Below are positions 44,733 to 54,469 of a stretch of 64,000 nucleotides of DNA, piece by piece (position 1 is the first letter of the stretch; every line of letters begins with the position of its first letter). Origin of the DNA: Streptomyces sp. ISL-94 (GTDB taxonomy: Bacteria; Actinomycetota; Actinomycetes; Streptomycetales; Streptomycetaceae). Both the position numbers and the translations under genes were made by a program. The notes below the pieces were generated by a model that was not told where the DNA came from, made no database searches, and saw only the letters and a program-made list of their open reading frames with translations. Location: contig NZ_JAGGOZ010000113.1 of the NCBI RefSeq assembly GCF_018614075.1, forward strand, positions 1 through 64,000, given 5' to 3'.

Positions 44733-46336
44733 GGGTCTGGCCCAAGTTGTGTGAGCCGACTACTCGTTGTAGCTGTTGATCTTTGCTGCTGGGGTTCGAA
44801 AGTCGCCTTGATTTCGCTCCTCATATGGCTGACGTGCTCGACATTCGGTCGCCATGAACGAAGATCCGTCTCCGGTACAAGAGCTGTTGTTCCCGTCGAA
44901 CACGAAGGTCGTGATCACGTCCGCCGAGCTGGAGGGCGAAGCGATACGTATCGAGGCACGATGCACCGCAAGCAACGCTTGTTGCCCGGCCTGCGGGGAC
45001 TGGTCGGCTCAGATCCACGGCTCCTACCTGCGCTTCCCCGCAGATCTGGCCTGTGCCGGACGGCCGTGTGTACTGGCGCTGCGGGTCCGCCGGTTCATCT
45101 GCGCGAGCGCCGAATGCCCGCGGCGCACGTTCGTCGAGCAGGTGCCGGGACTCACCAGGCGCCACGGCCGGGCCACCGAGCGTCTGCGGTCCACGATGAG
45201 CAAGGTCGGGCTGGCGCTTGCCGGGCGGGCCGGCGCCCGCCTCGCTGCGCATCTTGGCATCGTGACCAGCCGCAATACGCTGTTGCGGCGGGTGATGGAT
45301 CTGCCCGACCCGCCCGCGACCCAGCCGAGGGCGGTCGGGGCCTACGCCGACGCCGCTCACACCGCCGCACCACAGGCTCTGCAAGTTGCCGACCGCTTCC
45401 ACCTGTGGCAGAACCTCGCCACCGCGGTCGAGAAGACAGTCGCCGCCCATCGCCCCTGCCTTCGCGACCTCCCCGCCCCGGCGCCTGAGCCCGAACCCGA
45501 GTGGGAGACCACGGACGCTCCGGCGCGCGAGGACGACGATCCGTCCGGAAAGTTCGCCGAACGCGCCCGGGCACATCACGCGCTCGTCCACGACCTCCTC
45601 GCTCAGGGGCTGGGGCTCCGGGAGATCGCCCGGCACCTGAGCTGGGGACGGCACACCGTCCAGCGGTACGCCCGCGCCGCCCGCTGGCAGGACATGGTCA
45701 AAGGCCGAAAGCACCAACAGCCCAGCAAACTCGACCCGTTCAAGCCCTACCTGGCGCAACGCTGGGACGAAACCGAAGGGAAAGTGACCATCCTCGATCT
45801 CCACCGCGAGATCACGGCCCGAGGCTTCCGCGGTCACTACTCCACCGTCCAACTGTGGGTCCGCAAGGCCCTGCCCGCGTCGAACGGCACTCCGCCAGCG
45901 CCTGCCGCGCCGTCGATCCGCCAGGTCACCGGCTGGCTCACCCGGCACCCCGCGACCCTCACCGAAGAAGAGAAGATCCGCAGGAAGACGGTCCTGGACC
46001 AGTGCCCGGAGCTGGAGACGACCGCCCATCTGGTCGGCTCGTTCGCCGAGATGCTCACCACGCTCGACGGCGGCCGACTCACTGACTGGATCACCGACGC
46101 CATGACCGCCGGCCTCCCCGGCGTCAGCACCTTCGCCGTCGGCCTGGAAGCCGACTTCGACGCGGTCACCGCCGGATTGACCACCCACTGGAACTCCGGA
46201 CCGGTCGAAGGGGCAGTGAACCGGATCAAGATGCTCAAGAGGCAGATGTTCGGCCGCGCCGGATTCCCGCTCCTACGGAAACGCGTCCTCCTCGCGTGAC
46301 CCTGCGTAGTCGGCTCACACAACTTGGGCCAGACCC
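44733..46336 (+). mobile_element. ISL3-family insertion sequence, complete ends, 1604 bp
   Basis: The ends 44733-44763 and 46306-46336 are perfect 31-bp inverted repeats beginning GGGTCTGGCCCAAGTTGTGT. The direct repeat GCTTCTTG flanks both sides (44725-44732 and 46337-46344), an 8-bp target duplication as expected for ISL3. Perfect ends and duplication mean the insertion is recent. One gene is carried, a transposase whose catalytic domain is incomplete. Confidence 0.95.
44854..46299 (+). CDS. ISL3-family transposase with an internal deletion
   Basis: The 481-residue product has the ISL3 N-terminal zinc finger (CCPACGDWSAQIHG and CASAECPRRTF) and helix-turn-helix. The DDE_Tnp_ISL3 domain then follows (VADRFHLWQNLATAVEK, and a C-terminal HWNSGPVEGAVNRIKMLKRQ with the catalytic Glu). 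Between PRAV (about residue 160) and GAYADAAHTAAPQALQVADR, the usual stretch of roughly 50 residues holding the GVDDFA and CRDR aspartates is absent. The frame is intact, so the deletion is in frame. Such a protein should not catalyse transposition; the element probably moved with help from a complete copy. Confidence 0.9.
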   Translation: MNEDPSPVQELLFPSNTKVVITSAELEGEAIRIEARCTASNACCPACGDWSAQIHGSYLRFPADLACAGRPCVLALRVRRFICASAECPRRTFVEQVPGLTRRHGRATERLRSTMSKVGLALAGRAGARLAAHLGIVTSRNTLLRRVMDLPDPPATQPRAVGAYADAAHTAAPQALQVADRFHLWQNLATAVEKTVAAHRPCLRDLPAPAPEPEPEWETTDAPAREDDDPSGKFAERARAHHALVHDLLAQGLGLREIARHLSWGRHTVQRYARAARWQDMVKGRKHQQPSKLDPFKPYLAQRWDETEGKVTILDLHREITARGFRGHYSTVQLWVRKALPASNGTPPAPAAPSIRQVTGWLTRHPATLTEEEKIRRKTVLDQCPELETTAHLVGSFAEMLTTLDGGRLTDWITDAMTAGLPGVSTFAVGLEADFDAVTAGLTTHWNSGPVEGAVNRIKMLKRQMFGRAGFPLLRKRVLLA

Positions 46337-46344
46337 GCTTCTTG

Positions 46345-46620
46345 GCCCCGGGCTCCGTAGGCTCCCCGGCCCCGGCCTTGGGCTCCCCGGCCCCGGCCTC
46401 GGGCTCCGGCCCCGGCCCCGGCTCCGGCCCCGGCCTCGGGCTCCGGCCCCGGCTCCGGCCCCGGCCTCGGGCTCCGGCCTCGGGCCTCCGGCTCCGGCTC
46501 CGGCCTCGGGCCTCCGGCTCCGGCTCCGGCCTCGGGCCTCCGGCTCCGGCCTCGGGCCTCGGGCCTCCGGCCCCCGCAGGCCTCCCCGGCCCCCTCGGCT
46601 TCCCCAGGCCCCCGCAGGCC
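46345..46620. repeat. low-complexity Pro/Gly-type hexamer repeats
   Basis: The plus strand is a long array of GGCCCCGGCCTCGGGCTCCG and shorter variants, with no frame matching a known protein. The rest up to the desA-like start (46621-46785) is unique sequence holding a promoter-sized gap but no iron-box match that I can see. Confidence 0.75.
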
Positions 46621-46785
46621 CCGCCGGGGACCGGCGTCGGAGAACCGGTCTGGAATCGGTTCCGGACAAACCCCGGCGGTTACCCCATTCGGGTCGGATC
46701 GTTGTACCGGCGGGGTGCCCCGCCCTGCCTCGGCGTACAGCCGCAGCCGCCCAGCCCGCCCGCCCAGCCTCCGGAGGACCCCGCA

Positions 46786-48176
46786 TGACAGTGCCGCCCG
46801 GTACACCGCCCCCGCTCGCCGGGGGCCGCGACGGCGCCGAAGCCCTGAGGCCCCTCCTCGACACCGTCCTCGACGCCCTGCACACCGGAGCCCAAGAGCG
46901 CGGCGGACCCCTCCCGGCCGGCGGCCCCGACGCCATCGCGGCCCGCGTCCAAGCCGCGCTGGGCGACGTACTGCCCCAGCACGGCACCGGAGACCACGAA
47001 GCGCTCCGAACCCTCGTCCACACCCTCGCCGCCGGCGCGGCCGACCCCGCCGACCCCCTCTGCGCGGCCCACCTGCACTGCCCGCCCCTCGCCGTCGCGG
47101 CCGCCGCCGACCTCGCCGCCTCCGCCCTCAACCCCTCCCTCGACTCCTGGGACCAGGCCCCCGCCGCCTCCACCATCGAGGCCCTCCTCACCCGCACCCT
47201 CGCCGCCGAGTTCTACGCCACCACACCCCACCCCGACGCCCTCATCACCACCGGCGGCACCGAAGCCAACCAGCTCGCCCTCCTCCTCGCCCGCGAACGC
47301 CACGGACCCGGCCTCACCGTCCTGCACGGCGCCAACGCCCACCACTCCATCCCGCGCTCCGCCTGGCTCCTCGGCCTGCCCCCGGCCACCGCCCTCCCCA
47401 CCCCCACCGGCACCCTCGACCCCGCCACCCTCGCCGAGGCCCTCGCCGCCACCCCCGGCCCCGTCCTCGTCACCGCCACCGCCGGCACCACCGACGCTGG
47501 ACTCATCGACCCCCTCCACCGCATCGCCGACCTCTGCGACCGCTACGGCGCCGACCTCCACATCGACGCCGCATACGGCGGCCTCCTCGCCCTCAGCCCC
47601 CGCCACCGCGCCACCCTCGACGGCATCGACCGCGCCCACTCCCTCACCATCGACCTCCACAAACTCGGCTGGCAGCCCGTCGCCGCCGGACTCCTCGCCG
47701 TCCCCGACACCGCCCTCCTCGCCCCCCTCGCCCACCAGGCCGACTACCTCAACGCCACCGACGACACCGAAGCCGGCCTCCCCGACCTCCTCGGCCGCTC
47801 CCTGCGCACCACCCGCCGCCCCGACGCCCTCAAGATCGCCACCACCCTGCGCTCACTCGGCCGCGACGGACTCGCCCGCCTCATCGACCACACCTGCGAA
47901 CTCGCCCAGCACCTCGCCCGGCTCCTCGACGCCCACCCCGGCTTCACACTCCACCGCGCGCCCACCCTCACCATCGTGCTCTTCCGGCCCACCCACGCCG
48001 ACGACACCCAGGTCGCCACCCTGCGCCGCACCCTCCTGCACGAAGGCCGCGCCGTCCTCGGCCGCACCCACGCCGACGGCCGCCTCTGGCTCAAAGCCAC
48101 CCTGCTCAACCCCCACGCCACCGCGCGGGACCTGGACACCCTCGTCACCCTCCTGGAAGGCAGAACCCACCGATGA
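46786..48176 (+). CDS. PLP-dependent amino acid decarboxylase, DesA-like
   Basis: The 463-residue enzyme belongs to group II PLP decarboxylases: LITTGGTEANQLALLLARE, HHSIPRSAWLLGL, VTATAGTTDAGLIDP, HIDAAYGG and the lysine in DLHKLGWQPV (about residue 293). It resembles siderophore-associated decarboxylases (lysine or 2,4-diaminobutyrate). Its coupling to a hydroxylase gene (4-base overlap) matches desA-desB of desferrioxamine synthesis, in which lysine is decarboxylated to cadaverine and hydroxylated. ATG 46786 has GGAGGACC 6 bases upstream. Codon use leans to C endings. Substrate is inferred. Confidence 0.9.
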
Positions 48177-49582
48177 CCGCCCAGCTCGATGCACCCCACG
48201 ACCTCGTCGGAATCGGCATCGGCCCCTTCAACCTCTCCCTAGCGGCCCTCGCCCACGGCCTGCCGCACCAAGGAGCGGGCGAACTCGCCACCGCCTTCTA
48301 CGACCAGCGCCGCGACTTCCGCTGGCACCCCGGACTCCTCCTCGACGGAGCCACCCTCCAAGTCCCCTTCCTCGCCGACCTGGTCACCCTCGCCGACCCG
48401 GCCAGCCCCTGGACCTTCCTCAACTACCTCAAGCACAAGGAACGTCTCTTCCCCTTCTACTTCGCCGAGCGCTTCCACATCCAGCGCGCCGAATACGACG
48501 CCTACTGCCGCTGGGTCGCCGGCCGCCTCCCCGCACTCCACTTCGGCCACCAGGTCGACGCCGTCCGCTGGAACCCCGAACGCGACCTCTTCGAAGTCGA
48601 CTTCACCCAACTCGACCCCGACGGCGAAGCCGAAGCCCTCGGCCGCACCTACACCCGCCACCTCGCCCTCGGCGTCGGCACCGCCCCCTTCGTCCCCGAA
48701 CCCCTGCGCCCCCTCGCCGAAGCCCCCACCGTCCCCGTCATCCACTCCGCCGACTACCTCGACAACCGCGCACGCATCGTCGGCGCCGAACACGTCACCG
48801 TCATCGGATCGGGCCAGTCAGGAGCCGAGGTCTTCCTCGACCTGCTCCGCGCCCGCCCCGCCGGCCGCGAACGCCTCACCTGGCTCGCCCGCACCCCCTC
48901 CTTCGCCCCCATGGAGTACTCCAAGCTCGGCCTGGAACACTTCACCCCCGACTACACCCGCTACTTCCACGCCCTCCCCGAACCCGTCCGCGACAAACTC
49001 GTCCCCGCCCAATGGCAGCTCCACAAAGGCATCGACGCCGACACCATCGCCGCCATCCACGACGAGCTCTACCGCCGCACCCTCCACGGCGGCTGGCCCG
49101 ACGCCGTCCTCACCCCCGGAGTCAGCGTCCGCACCGCCGGCCGCGTCGCCACCACCAAGGTCGAACTCCACCTCGAACACGTGGAACAGGGCACCCGCTC
49201 CCGCCTCACCACCGACGCCGTCGTCCTCGCCACCGGCTACCGCGAACGCCCCCTCAGCAGCCTCCTCGCAGGCCTCGACCCCTACCTGCGCAAGGACTCC
49301 TCCGGCCGCCCCCGCATCGACGAGCACTACCGGATGATCACCGACCCCGCCGTCACCGGCAGCATCTTCGTCCAGAACGGCGAACGCCACACCCACGGCG
49401 TCGGAGCCCCGGACCTCGGCCTCGCCGCCTGGCGCAGCGCCGCCATCCTGAACACCCTCACGGGCAAAGAGCCCTACCCCCAGCCCGTACGCACCGCCTT
49501 CACCACCTTCGGGCTCGAACAGCGGGAACACACCCGGCCACAGCCGGCCGTCGAACTGCTCCCGCTGGTCGAACACCCGTAG
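48173..49582 (+). CDS. lysine/ornithine N-monooxygenase, DesB-like
   Basis: The 469-residue flavoprotein fits the SidA/IucD/PvdA family: FAD motif GIGIGPFNLSLAALA (residues about 13-27), substrate region LDGATLQVPFLADLVTLAD, NADPH motif VIGSGQSGAEVFLDLL (about 208-223) and ATGYRE. Closest in pattern to DesB, which hydroxylates cadaverine. It overlaps the decarboxylase by 4 bases. The acyltransferase and siderophore synthetase (desC, desD) that normally follow are absent: a nucleotidase gene on the other strand lies 63 bases on. The product would need partners elsewhere. Confidence 0.93.
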   Translation: MTAQLDAPHDLVGIGIGPFNLSLAALAHGLPHQGAGELATAFYDQRRDFRWHPGLLLDGATLQVPFLADLVTLADPASPWTFLNYLKHKERLFPFYFAERFHIQRAEYDAYCRWVAGRLPALHFGHQVDAVRWNPERDLFEVDFTQLDPDGEAEALGRTYTRHLALGVGTAPFVPEPLRPLAEAPTVPVIHSADYLDNRARIVGAEHVTVIGSGQSGAEVFLDLLRARPAGRERLTWLARTPSFAPMEYSKLGLEHFTPDYTRYFHALPEPVRDKLVPAQWQLHKGIDADTIAAIHDELYRRTLHGGWPDAVLTPGVSVRTAGRVATTKVELHLEHVEQGTRSRLTTDAVVLATGYRERPLSSLLAGLDPYLRKDSSGRPRIDEHYRMITDPAVTGSIFVQNGERHTHGVGAPDLGLAAWRSAAILNTLTGKEPYPQPVRTAFTTFGLEQREHTRPQPAVELLPLVEHP

Positions 49583-49644
49583 GCGGCATCAGGCGACATC
49601 CGGCCGGGCGGACCCCGACGGGCCGGCGACCGCCGCGGCCTGCC

Positions 49645-51441
49645 CTAGAAGACCGGCACCCCGGCCCGGGTCAGCCGCCAGTCCACCGACGCGAACTGCG
49701 TCGGATCCACCGTCCCCTTCGCCTTCACCCACTGGATGATCGTGTTACGTATTTCATCCGAATTCGCCCACAACTGCCTGGCCTGCGGCACATGCGGGAA
49801 GTTCCCGCCGCCCGAGGCCCGGTAGTTGTTCACCGCGAGCACGAACTGCCCCGCCGGATCCACCGGCTTCCGCTGGAACGACAGCCCCGTGATCCGCGAA
49901 CCGACCGGCTGCGCGATGTCGATGTCGTACGTGAACCCGTACACGGCGTCGTAGTTGTAGTCCGGCGTGCTCTCCGAGTTCGTCAGCTTTGCCGGATCCA
50001 CCACATCACCCGGAGCGGTCCGCACGTAGTACCTCGCCGAGTACTCCAGATAGTCCTTCAGCTGCGCACCGGTCAGCAGCCGCGCCTCCAGCGTGTTCTC
50101 GAACGGATACAGGCCGGCCGCGTCCCTGATCGTCACCTGCCCGGCCGGGATCGACGCCGTCCGCGAGAAGCACGAGGCCTGCGACACCACCGGCAGCGCC
50201 GCCCACTCCGTACCGGACAGGGCCGCCTTCACCGTCTCCGCCTGGACATGGTTGATCAGATCGATGATCGCCACGTCCTTGACCGGGCCGTCCGCCGAGG
50301 ACATCGCCTGCGTCGACGTGCCGATCACCTGGTTCACATACGCCACGACCTTGCGGTGCTCGTCCGACAGCAACCCCGTGATCTCCGGGTCCTCCGCCGC
50401 CGTGTTGGAGTTCAGCACCTTCGCCGACACCTGCGCCACCGACCAGCGGCCCTTCGCCCACACCAGCTCGAAGTCGAACAGCGTCAGGCGCTGCCCCCAC
50501 TTCAGCGGCTCCGACAGCACCACGTCCTTGCCGGTCGCCTTGTTCTTCACCCGGTACTCGGGGATCTCCGTGTGCGCGTGCCCCACCAGGATCGCGTCGA
50601 TCCCCGGCACCTGCTCCGCCACCAGCCCGGCCGCGTTCTCGATGTACGGCAGCTGATCCCCGTACGAAGAGGTCCCGCTCGACCCGGAGTGCGCCGACAC
50701 GATCACCACATCCGCACCCAGCGAACGCAGCCGCGGCACATACTTCGCCGCCTGCTCCTCCAACCCCGGGAACGTCATCTGCCCCTGGACATTGGCCTTG
50801 TCCCAGATCGCGATCCCCGGGTTCGTCAGCCCCAGCACCGCCACCTTCACATCCGGCCCGTGCGGGGTCCGCAGCCGGTGCATGCTGTACGGCGGGAACG
50901 CCGGCCGCAGCGTCTTCGCATCCAGCGCATTCGCCCCCAGCAGCGGGAAGTCGCACTGCTCCTCGAACTTGCGCAGCACCGGAATGCCGTAATTGAACTC
51001 GTGGTTCCCCAGCGCCGCCGCGTCGTAGCCGATCGCGTTCATCGCCTGGGCCATCGGATGCACCGGACCCCGCCGCGCCGTGATCGGGTCCACCTTGGCG
51101 TAGTAATACGAAAGCTGCGTGCCCTGGATCGTGTCACCCGCGTCGATCAGCAGCGTGTTGCACCGCCCCTTCTCCGCCCGCACCTGATTCACCAGCGTGG
51201 AGATCTTCGCCAGACCCACATCGTTGTGCGCCTTGTCGTCGAACTCCTTGTCCGTGAAATAGTCCCAGTTGAAGACATTCCCGTGCAGATCGGTCGTGCC
51301 CATCACCGTGAACGAGTACGTCCGCGGCGGCCTCCCCGACTCGGACTGTGCCGCGGCCGGAGTGCTCGTGGCCCCCGCCAACGCCACGGCCGCACCAGTC
51401 GCAGCCGTGGTCCCCAGAAACGTCCTACGGTCGAACGCCAT
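49645..51441 (-). CDS. Tat-exported 5'-nucleotidase / 2',3'-cyclic phosphodiesterase family protein
   Basis: The 598-residue protein has a twin-arginine signal (DRRTFLGTTAATGAAVAL). The metallophosphatase domain carries TTDLHGN (about 48), DAGDTIQGT, GNHEFNYG, SAHSG and GHAHTEIPEY. The C-terminal 5'-nucleotidase substrate domain includes NSNTAAEDPE, ASCFSRTASIPAGQVTIRD, DLYP-like YPFENTLEARLLTGAQLKDY, and ASGGGNFP. It releases phosphate from nucleotides at the cell surface. ATG 51441 with GGGGAGAT upstream. It is divergent from the SIMPL gene, about 128 bases apart. Confidence 0.94.
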   Translation of the reverse strand: MAFDRRTFLGTTAATGAAVALAGATSTPAAAQSESGRPPRTYSFTVMGTTDLHGNVFNWDYFTDKEFDDKAHNDVGLAKISTLVNQVRAEKGRCNTLLIDAGDTIQGTQLSYYYAKVDPITARRGPVHPMAQAMNAIGYDAAALGNHEFNYGIPVLRKFEEQCDFPLLGANALDAKTLRPAFPPYSMHRLRTPHGPDVKVAVLGLTNPGIAIWDKANVQGQMTFPGLEEQAAKYVPRLRSLGADVVIVSAHSGSSGTSSYGDQLPYIENAAGLVAEQVPGIDAILVGHAHTEIPEYRVKNKATGKDVVLSEPLKWGQRLTLFDFELVWAKGRWSVAQVSAKVLNSNTAAEDPEITGLLSDEHRKVVAYVNQVIGTSTQAMSSADGPVKDVAIIDLINHVQAETVKAALSGTEWAALPVVSQASCFSRTASIPAGQVTIRDAAGLYPFENTLEARLLTGAQLKDYLEYSARYYVRTAPGDVVDPAKLTNSESTPDYNYDAVYGFTYDIDIAQPVGSRITGLSFQRKPVDPAGQFVLAVNNYRASGGGNFPHVPQARQLWANSDEIRNTIIQWVKAKGTVDPTQFASVDWRLTRAGVPVF

Positions 51442-51569
51442 GCCATCTCCCCTTTTGAGGCGTGAACAACGCGCGTAGATTCTGACCCAGCGGCAACAGG
51501 CAGCAATACCCCTGCCAGGTTTCGATCCGATGACCGGACCCGTACGGGCGACAGTGCGAGAGTGAAACC

Positions 51570-52271
51570 ATGACCCAGGACGCATCGCACCAGCCCTACG
51601 GAACCCCCGAAGTACCCCGCGTCGCCGTCCGCGGCGAAGCCCGCATCGAAGTCGACCCCGAGATCGCCCGCATCGGCATCACCGTCAGCGCCCGCGGCAC
51701 CGACCGGCGCACCGCACTCGACGACCTCACCCGCCGCAACAACACCGTCCTCGACCTCCTCAAGGGCTACGGCGACCCCGTCGAGAAACTCGAAACCGGC
51801 TCCTTCTCCATCACCCCCGAACTCACCCGCCACGGCCGCGGCGAACGCATCCGCGCCTACCACGGCCGCGTCCACATCACCGCCGAACTCAACGACTTCA
51901 CCACCCTCGGCGAACTCACCACCCGCCTCGCCGACCTCGAACTCACCCAGATCGACGGACCCTGGTGGGCCCTGCGCCCCACCTCGCCCGCCCACGGCGA
52001 AGCCCGCCGCCAAGCCGTACTCGAAGCCGTCCAACGCGCCCGCGAATACGCCGAAGCACTCGGCGCCCGCCTCGCCGCCCTCGTCGAACTCGCCGACCTC
52101 GGAGCCGAGAACGCCGTCCCCTTCCAGGCCGCCCCCGCCGCCGGAATGCGCACCATGGCCTTCAGCACCGCCGAGGACGCCGGCCCCCCGCCACTCGACC
52201 TCGAACCACAGCGCCAGACCGTCTACGCCCAGGTGAACGCCCGCTTCACCATGACCCCTCCCCAACTCTGA
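51570..52271 (+). CDS. SIMPL domain-containing protein
   Basis: The 233-residue protein fits the SIMPL/DUF541 family: PRVAVRGEARIEVDPEIARI, GITVSARGTDRRTALDDL, KLETGSFSITPEL and EARRQAVLEAVQRAREYAE with a GLTLG-like central part replaced by LGARLAALVEL. Family members are linked to envelope stress or vesicle traffic; function in Streptomyces is unknown. No signal peptide is visible, whereas many relatives have one. ATG 51570 is 3 bases after GTGAAACC; no strong ribosome site. Confidence 0.92.
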   Translation: MTQDASHQPYGTPEVPRVAVRGEARIEVDPEIARIGITVSARGTDRRTALDDLTRRNNTVLDLLKGYGDPVEKLETGSFSITPELTRHGRGERIRAYHGRVHITAELNDFTTLGELTTRLADLELTQIDGPWWALRPTSPAHGEARRQAVLEAVQRAREYAEALGARLAALVELADLGAENAVPFQAAPAAGMRTMAFSTAEDAGPPPLDLEPQRQTVYAQVNARFTMTPPQL

Positions 52272-52335
52272 GACCCGCACAATCGGCGCCCCGGGGGTGC
52301 TCATCAGAGCACCCCCATGCACATTCAACAATTGT

Positions 52336-52362
52336 CAACAACCTTTTGCCCAAAGGTTGTTG
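52336..52362. promoter_or_regulatory. perfect 11-bp inverted repeat upstream of pyruvate kinase
   Basis: CAACAACCTTT and AAAGGTTGTTG flank TGCCC, 54 bases before the pyruvate kinase start and in an AT-rich stretch that also contains CAACAATTGTCAACAA. It may be a repressor site or an RNA hairpin in the leader. Confidence 0.5.
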
Positions 52363-52416
52363 AGTGGACACCCGGAACCAATTTCCTACTGCCTGGTAGG
52401 GGAATACGCTCGCCTC

Positions 52417-53844
52417 ATGCGCCGAGCGAAAATCGTATGTACCCTGGGCCCCGCCACCGACTCATACGGCCAGATCAAAGCCCTGGTCGAAGCCGGAATG
52501 GACATCGCCCGCTTCAATCTCAGCCACGGCACCTACGCCGAACACGAAGAGCGCTACCAGCGCGTACGCAAAGCCGCCGACGAAACCGGCCGCAGCGTCG
52601 GCATCCTCGCAGACCTTCAAGGCCCGAAGATCCGCCTCGGCCGATTCCGCGAAGGACCCGTACTCCTTGAACGCGGCGACGAGTTCACCATCACCGTCGA
52701 AGACCACGAAGGCGACCGCCACACCTGCGGCACCACCTACAAAGGCCTCGCCGCCGACGTCACCACCGGCGAACGCATCCTCGTAGACGACGGCCGCGTC
52801 ACCCTCGAAGTCACCGCAATCGACGGCCCCCGCGTCCACACCACCGTCGTCGAAGGCGGCATGGTCTCCGACCACAAAGGCCTCAACATCCCCGGCGTAG
52901 CCGTCTCCGTCCCCGCCCTCTCCGAAAAGGACATCGAAGACCTCCGCTGGGCCCTGCGCATCGGCGCCGACATCATCGCCCTCTCCTTCGTCCGCAGCGG
53001 CCGCGACATCCACGACGTCCACCGCATCATGAAGGAAGAAGGCCGCCACCTCCCCGTCATCGCCAAGGTCGAAAAGCCCCAAGCCGTCGAGAACATCGAC
53101 GACATCGTCGCCGCCTTCGACGGCATCATGGTCGCCCGCGGCGACCTCGGCGTCGAAATGCCCCTGGAACAAGTCCCCATCGTCCAGAAGCGAGCCATCA
53201 AACTCGCCAAGCGCAACGCCAAACCCGTCATCGTCGCCACCCAGATGCTCGACTCGATGATCGACAACTCCCGCCCCACCCGCGCCGAAGCCTCCGACGT
53301 CGCCAACGCCGTCATCGACGGCACCGACGCCGTGATGCTTTCGGGTGAAACCAGCGTCGGCAAATACCCCGTCGAAACCGTCCGCACCATGTCCCGCATC
53401 GTCGAAGCCGCCGAAGAAGACATCCTCGCCAAGGGCCTCCCACCCCTCACCGAGCGCAACAAGCCCCGAACCCAAGGCGGAGCCGTAGCCCGAGCCGCCG
53501 CCGAAATGGGCGACTTCCTCGACGCCAAATTCCTCGTCGCCTTCACCCAGAGCGGAGACACCGTCCGCCGGCTCTCCCGCTACCGCTCACCCATCCCCCT
53601 CCTCGCCTTCACCCCCGACCCCGCCACCCGCTCCCAACTCAACCTCACCTGGGGCGTGGAAACCTTCCTCGGCCCCCACGTCGACTCAACCGACGCCATG
53701 GTCGCCCAAGTCGAGGAAGAACTCCTGCGCATCGGCCGCTGCATCCCCGGCGACGTCGTCGTCATCACCGCCGGCTCACCCCCCGGCGTCAGCGGATCCA
53801 CCAACCTCGTCCGCATCCACCACATCGGCGACGCCGTCCGCTAG
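52417..53844 (+). CDS. pyk: pyruvate kinase
   Basis: The 475-residue enzyme makes pyruvate and ATP from phosphoenolpyruvate. Motifs: AKIVCTLGPATDSYGQIKAL at the start, RFNLSHGTY, DLQGPKIRLGRF, IAKVEKPQAVENIDDI (active-site Lys), MVARGDLGVEMPLEQVPIVQ, ATQMLDSMIDNSRPTRAE and DGTDAVMLSGETSVGKYPVE. The C-terminal domain is complete. ATG 52417 with TAGGGGAA 11 bases upstream. The inverted repeat at 52336-52362 may regulate it. Codons favour GAA and C-ending triplets, unlike gltB. Confidence 0.97.
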   Translation: MRRAKIVCTLGPATDSYGQIKALVEAGMDIARFNLSHGTYAEHEERYQRVRKAADETGRSVGILADLQGPKIRLGRFREGPVLLERGDEFTITVEDHEGDRHTCGTTYKGLAADVTTGERILVDDGRVTLEVTAIDGPRVHTTVVEGGMVSDHKGLNIPGVAVSVPALSEKDIEDLRWALRIGADIIALSFVRSGRDIHDVHRIMKEEGRHLPVIAKVEKPQAVENIDDIVAAFDGIMVARGDLGVEMPLEQVPIVQKRAIKLAKRNAKPVIVATQMLDSMIDNSRPTRAEASDVANAVIDGTDAVMLSGETSVGKYPVETVRTMSRIVEAAEEDILAKGLPPLTERNKPRTQGGAVARAAAEMGDFLDAKFLVAFTQSGDTVRRLSRYRSPIPLLAFTPDPATRSQLNLTWGVETFLGPHVDSTDAMVAQVEEELLRIGRCIPGDVVVITAGSPPGVSGSTNLVRIHHIGDAVR

Positions 53845-53871
53845 CCACCGCAACAGCACCTCACACAGCCG

Positions 53872-54444
53872 CTACAGCACCTCACGTATAAGACGCACCG
53901 CGTCGGGCAGCTCCCGCAGGCTCTCACCCGTACTCGGGAAGTGCCCGCCCGACGCGGTCACCCGCGCCACCGCCCCCAGCTCCGTCACGAACCGCATGAT
54001 GTGCTCCGAGGTCCGCTCCCCGGTCACCGGGTCATCAGCCGCATGCAGCACCCGGAACTCCCGCGCCGCACCACGGATCCCCACCCAGTCGAACTCCGGC
54101 GAGAAGAACGGCGCCAGCGCGTCATACCCCACACCGGCATTCATCGACGCCACGAACACCACCCCCGCGAAAGCCCCCTCGGCCTCGGTGTCGTGCTCCT
54201 GCAGAAGCCGCAGCACATTCACCCCGCCCAGACTGTGCCCCACCAGCACCGTCTCCCCGGCCCGCGCACCCTCGGTCTCCGCCCGCAGCCCCTTCAGCCA
54301 CGCCGCCGCCTCCGGCGCGAACGGCTCCGGGAAGTCCGGCACCCGCACCTCATGCCCCTCGGCACCCAGCTCCTCGGCCACCGACGGATACCAGTGCTCC
54401 CCACCGCTCATGCCGTACCCGTGCGCGATCACGATCCTGCTCAT
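53872..54444 (-). CDS. RBBP9/YdeN-family alpha/beta hydrolase
   Basis: This 190-residue serine hydrolase has VIAHGYGMSGGEHWYPSVAE at the start, the nucleophile elbow GHSLGGV (Ser about residue 70), and C-terminal Asp (ADDPVTGERTS) and His (SGGHFPSTGE). RBBP9-type enzymes act on small ester or amide substrates. It is divergent from the TetR gene; the shared 12-bp palindrome at 54470-54497 lies 26 bases before ATG 54444, so it is the probable target of that repressor. Confidence 0.92.
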   Translation of the reverse strand: MSRIVIAHGYGMSGGEHWYPSVAEELGAEGHEVRVPDFPEPFAPEAAAWLKGLRAETEGARAGETVLVGHSLGGVNVLRLLQEHDTEAEGAFAGVVFVASMNAGVGYDALAPFFSPEFDWVGIRGAAREFRVLHAADDPVTGERTSEHIMRFVTELGAVARVTASGGHFPSTGESLRELPDAVRLIREVL

Positions 54445-54469
54445 GACTCGTCCCCCTGATCAACCAATC

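Noticed and set aside
46621..46785. IdeR/DmdR1 iron box before the desA-like gene
   Set aside because: No match to the TTAGGTTAGGCTCACCTAA-type sequence was found by eye.
46715..49582. 955-codon Arg/Pro-rich frame fused in phase to the hydroxylase gene
   Set aside because: The upstream part is a shadow of the decarboxylase gene; the hydroxylase starts at 48173 with an overlap typical of coupling.
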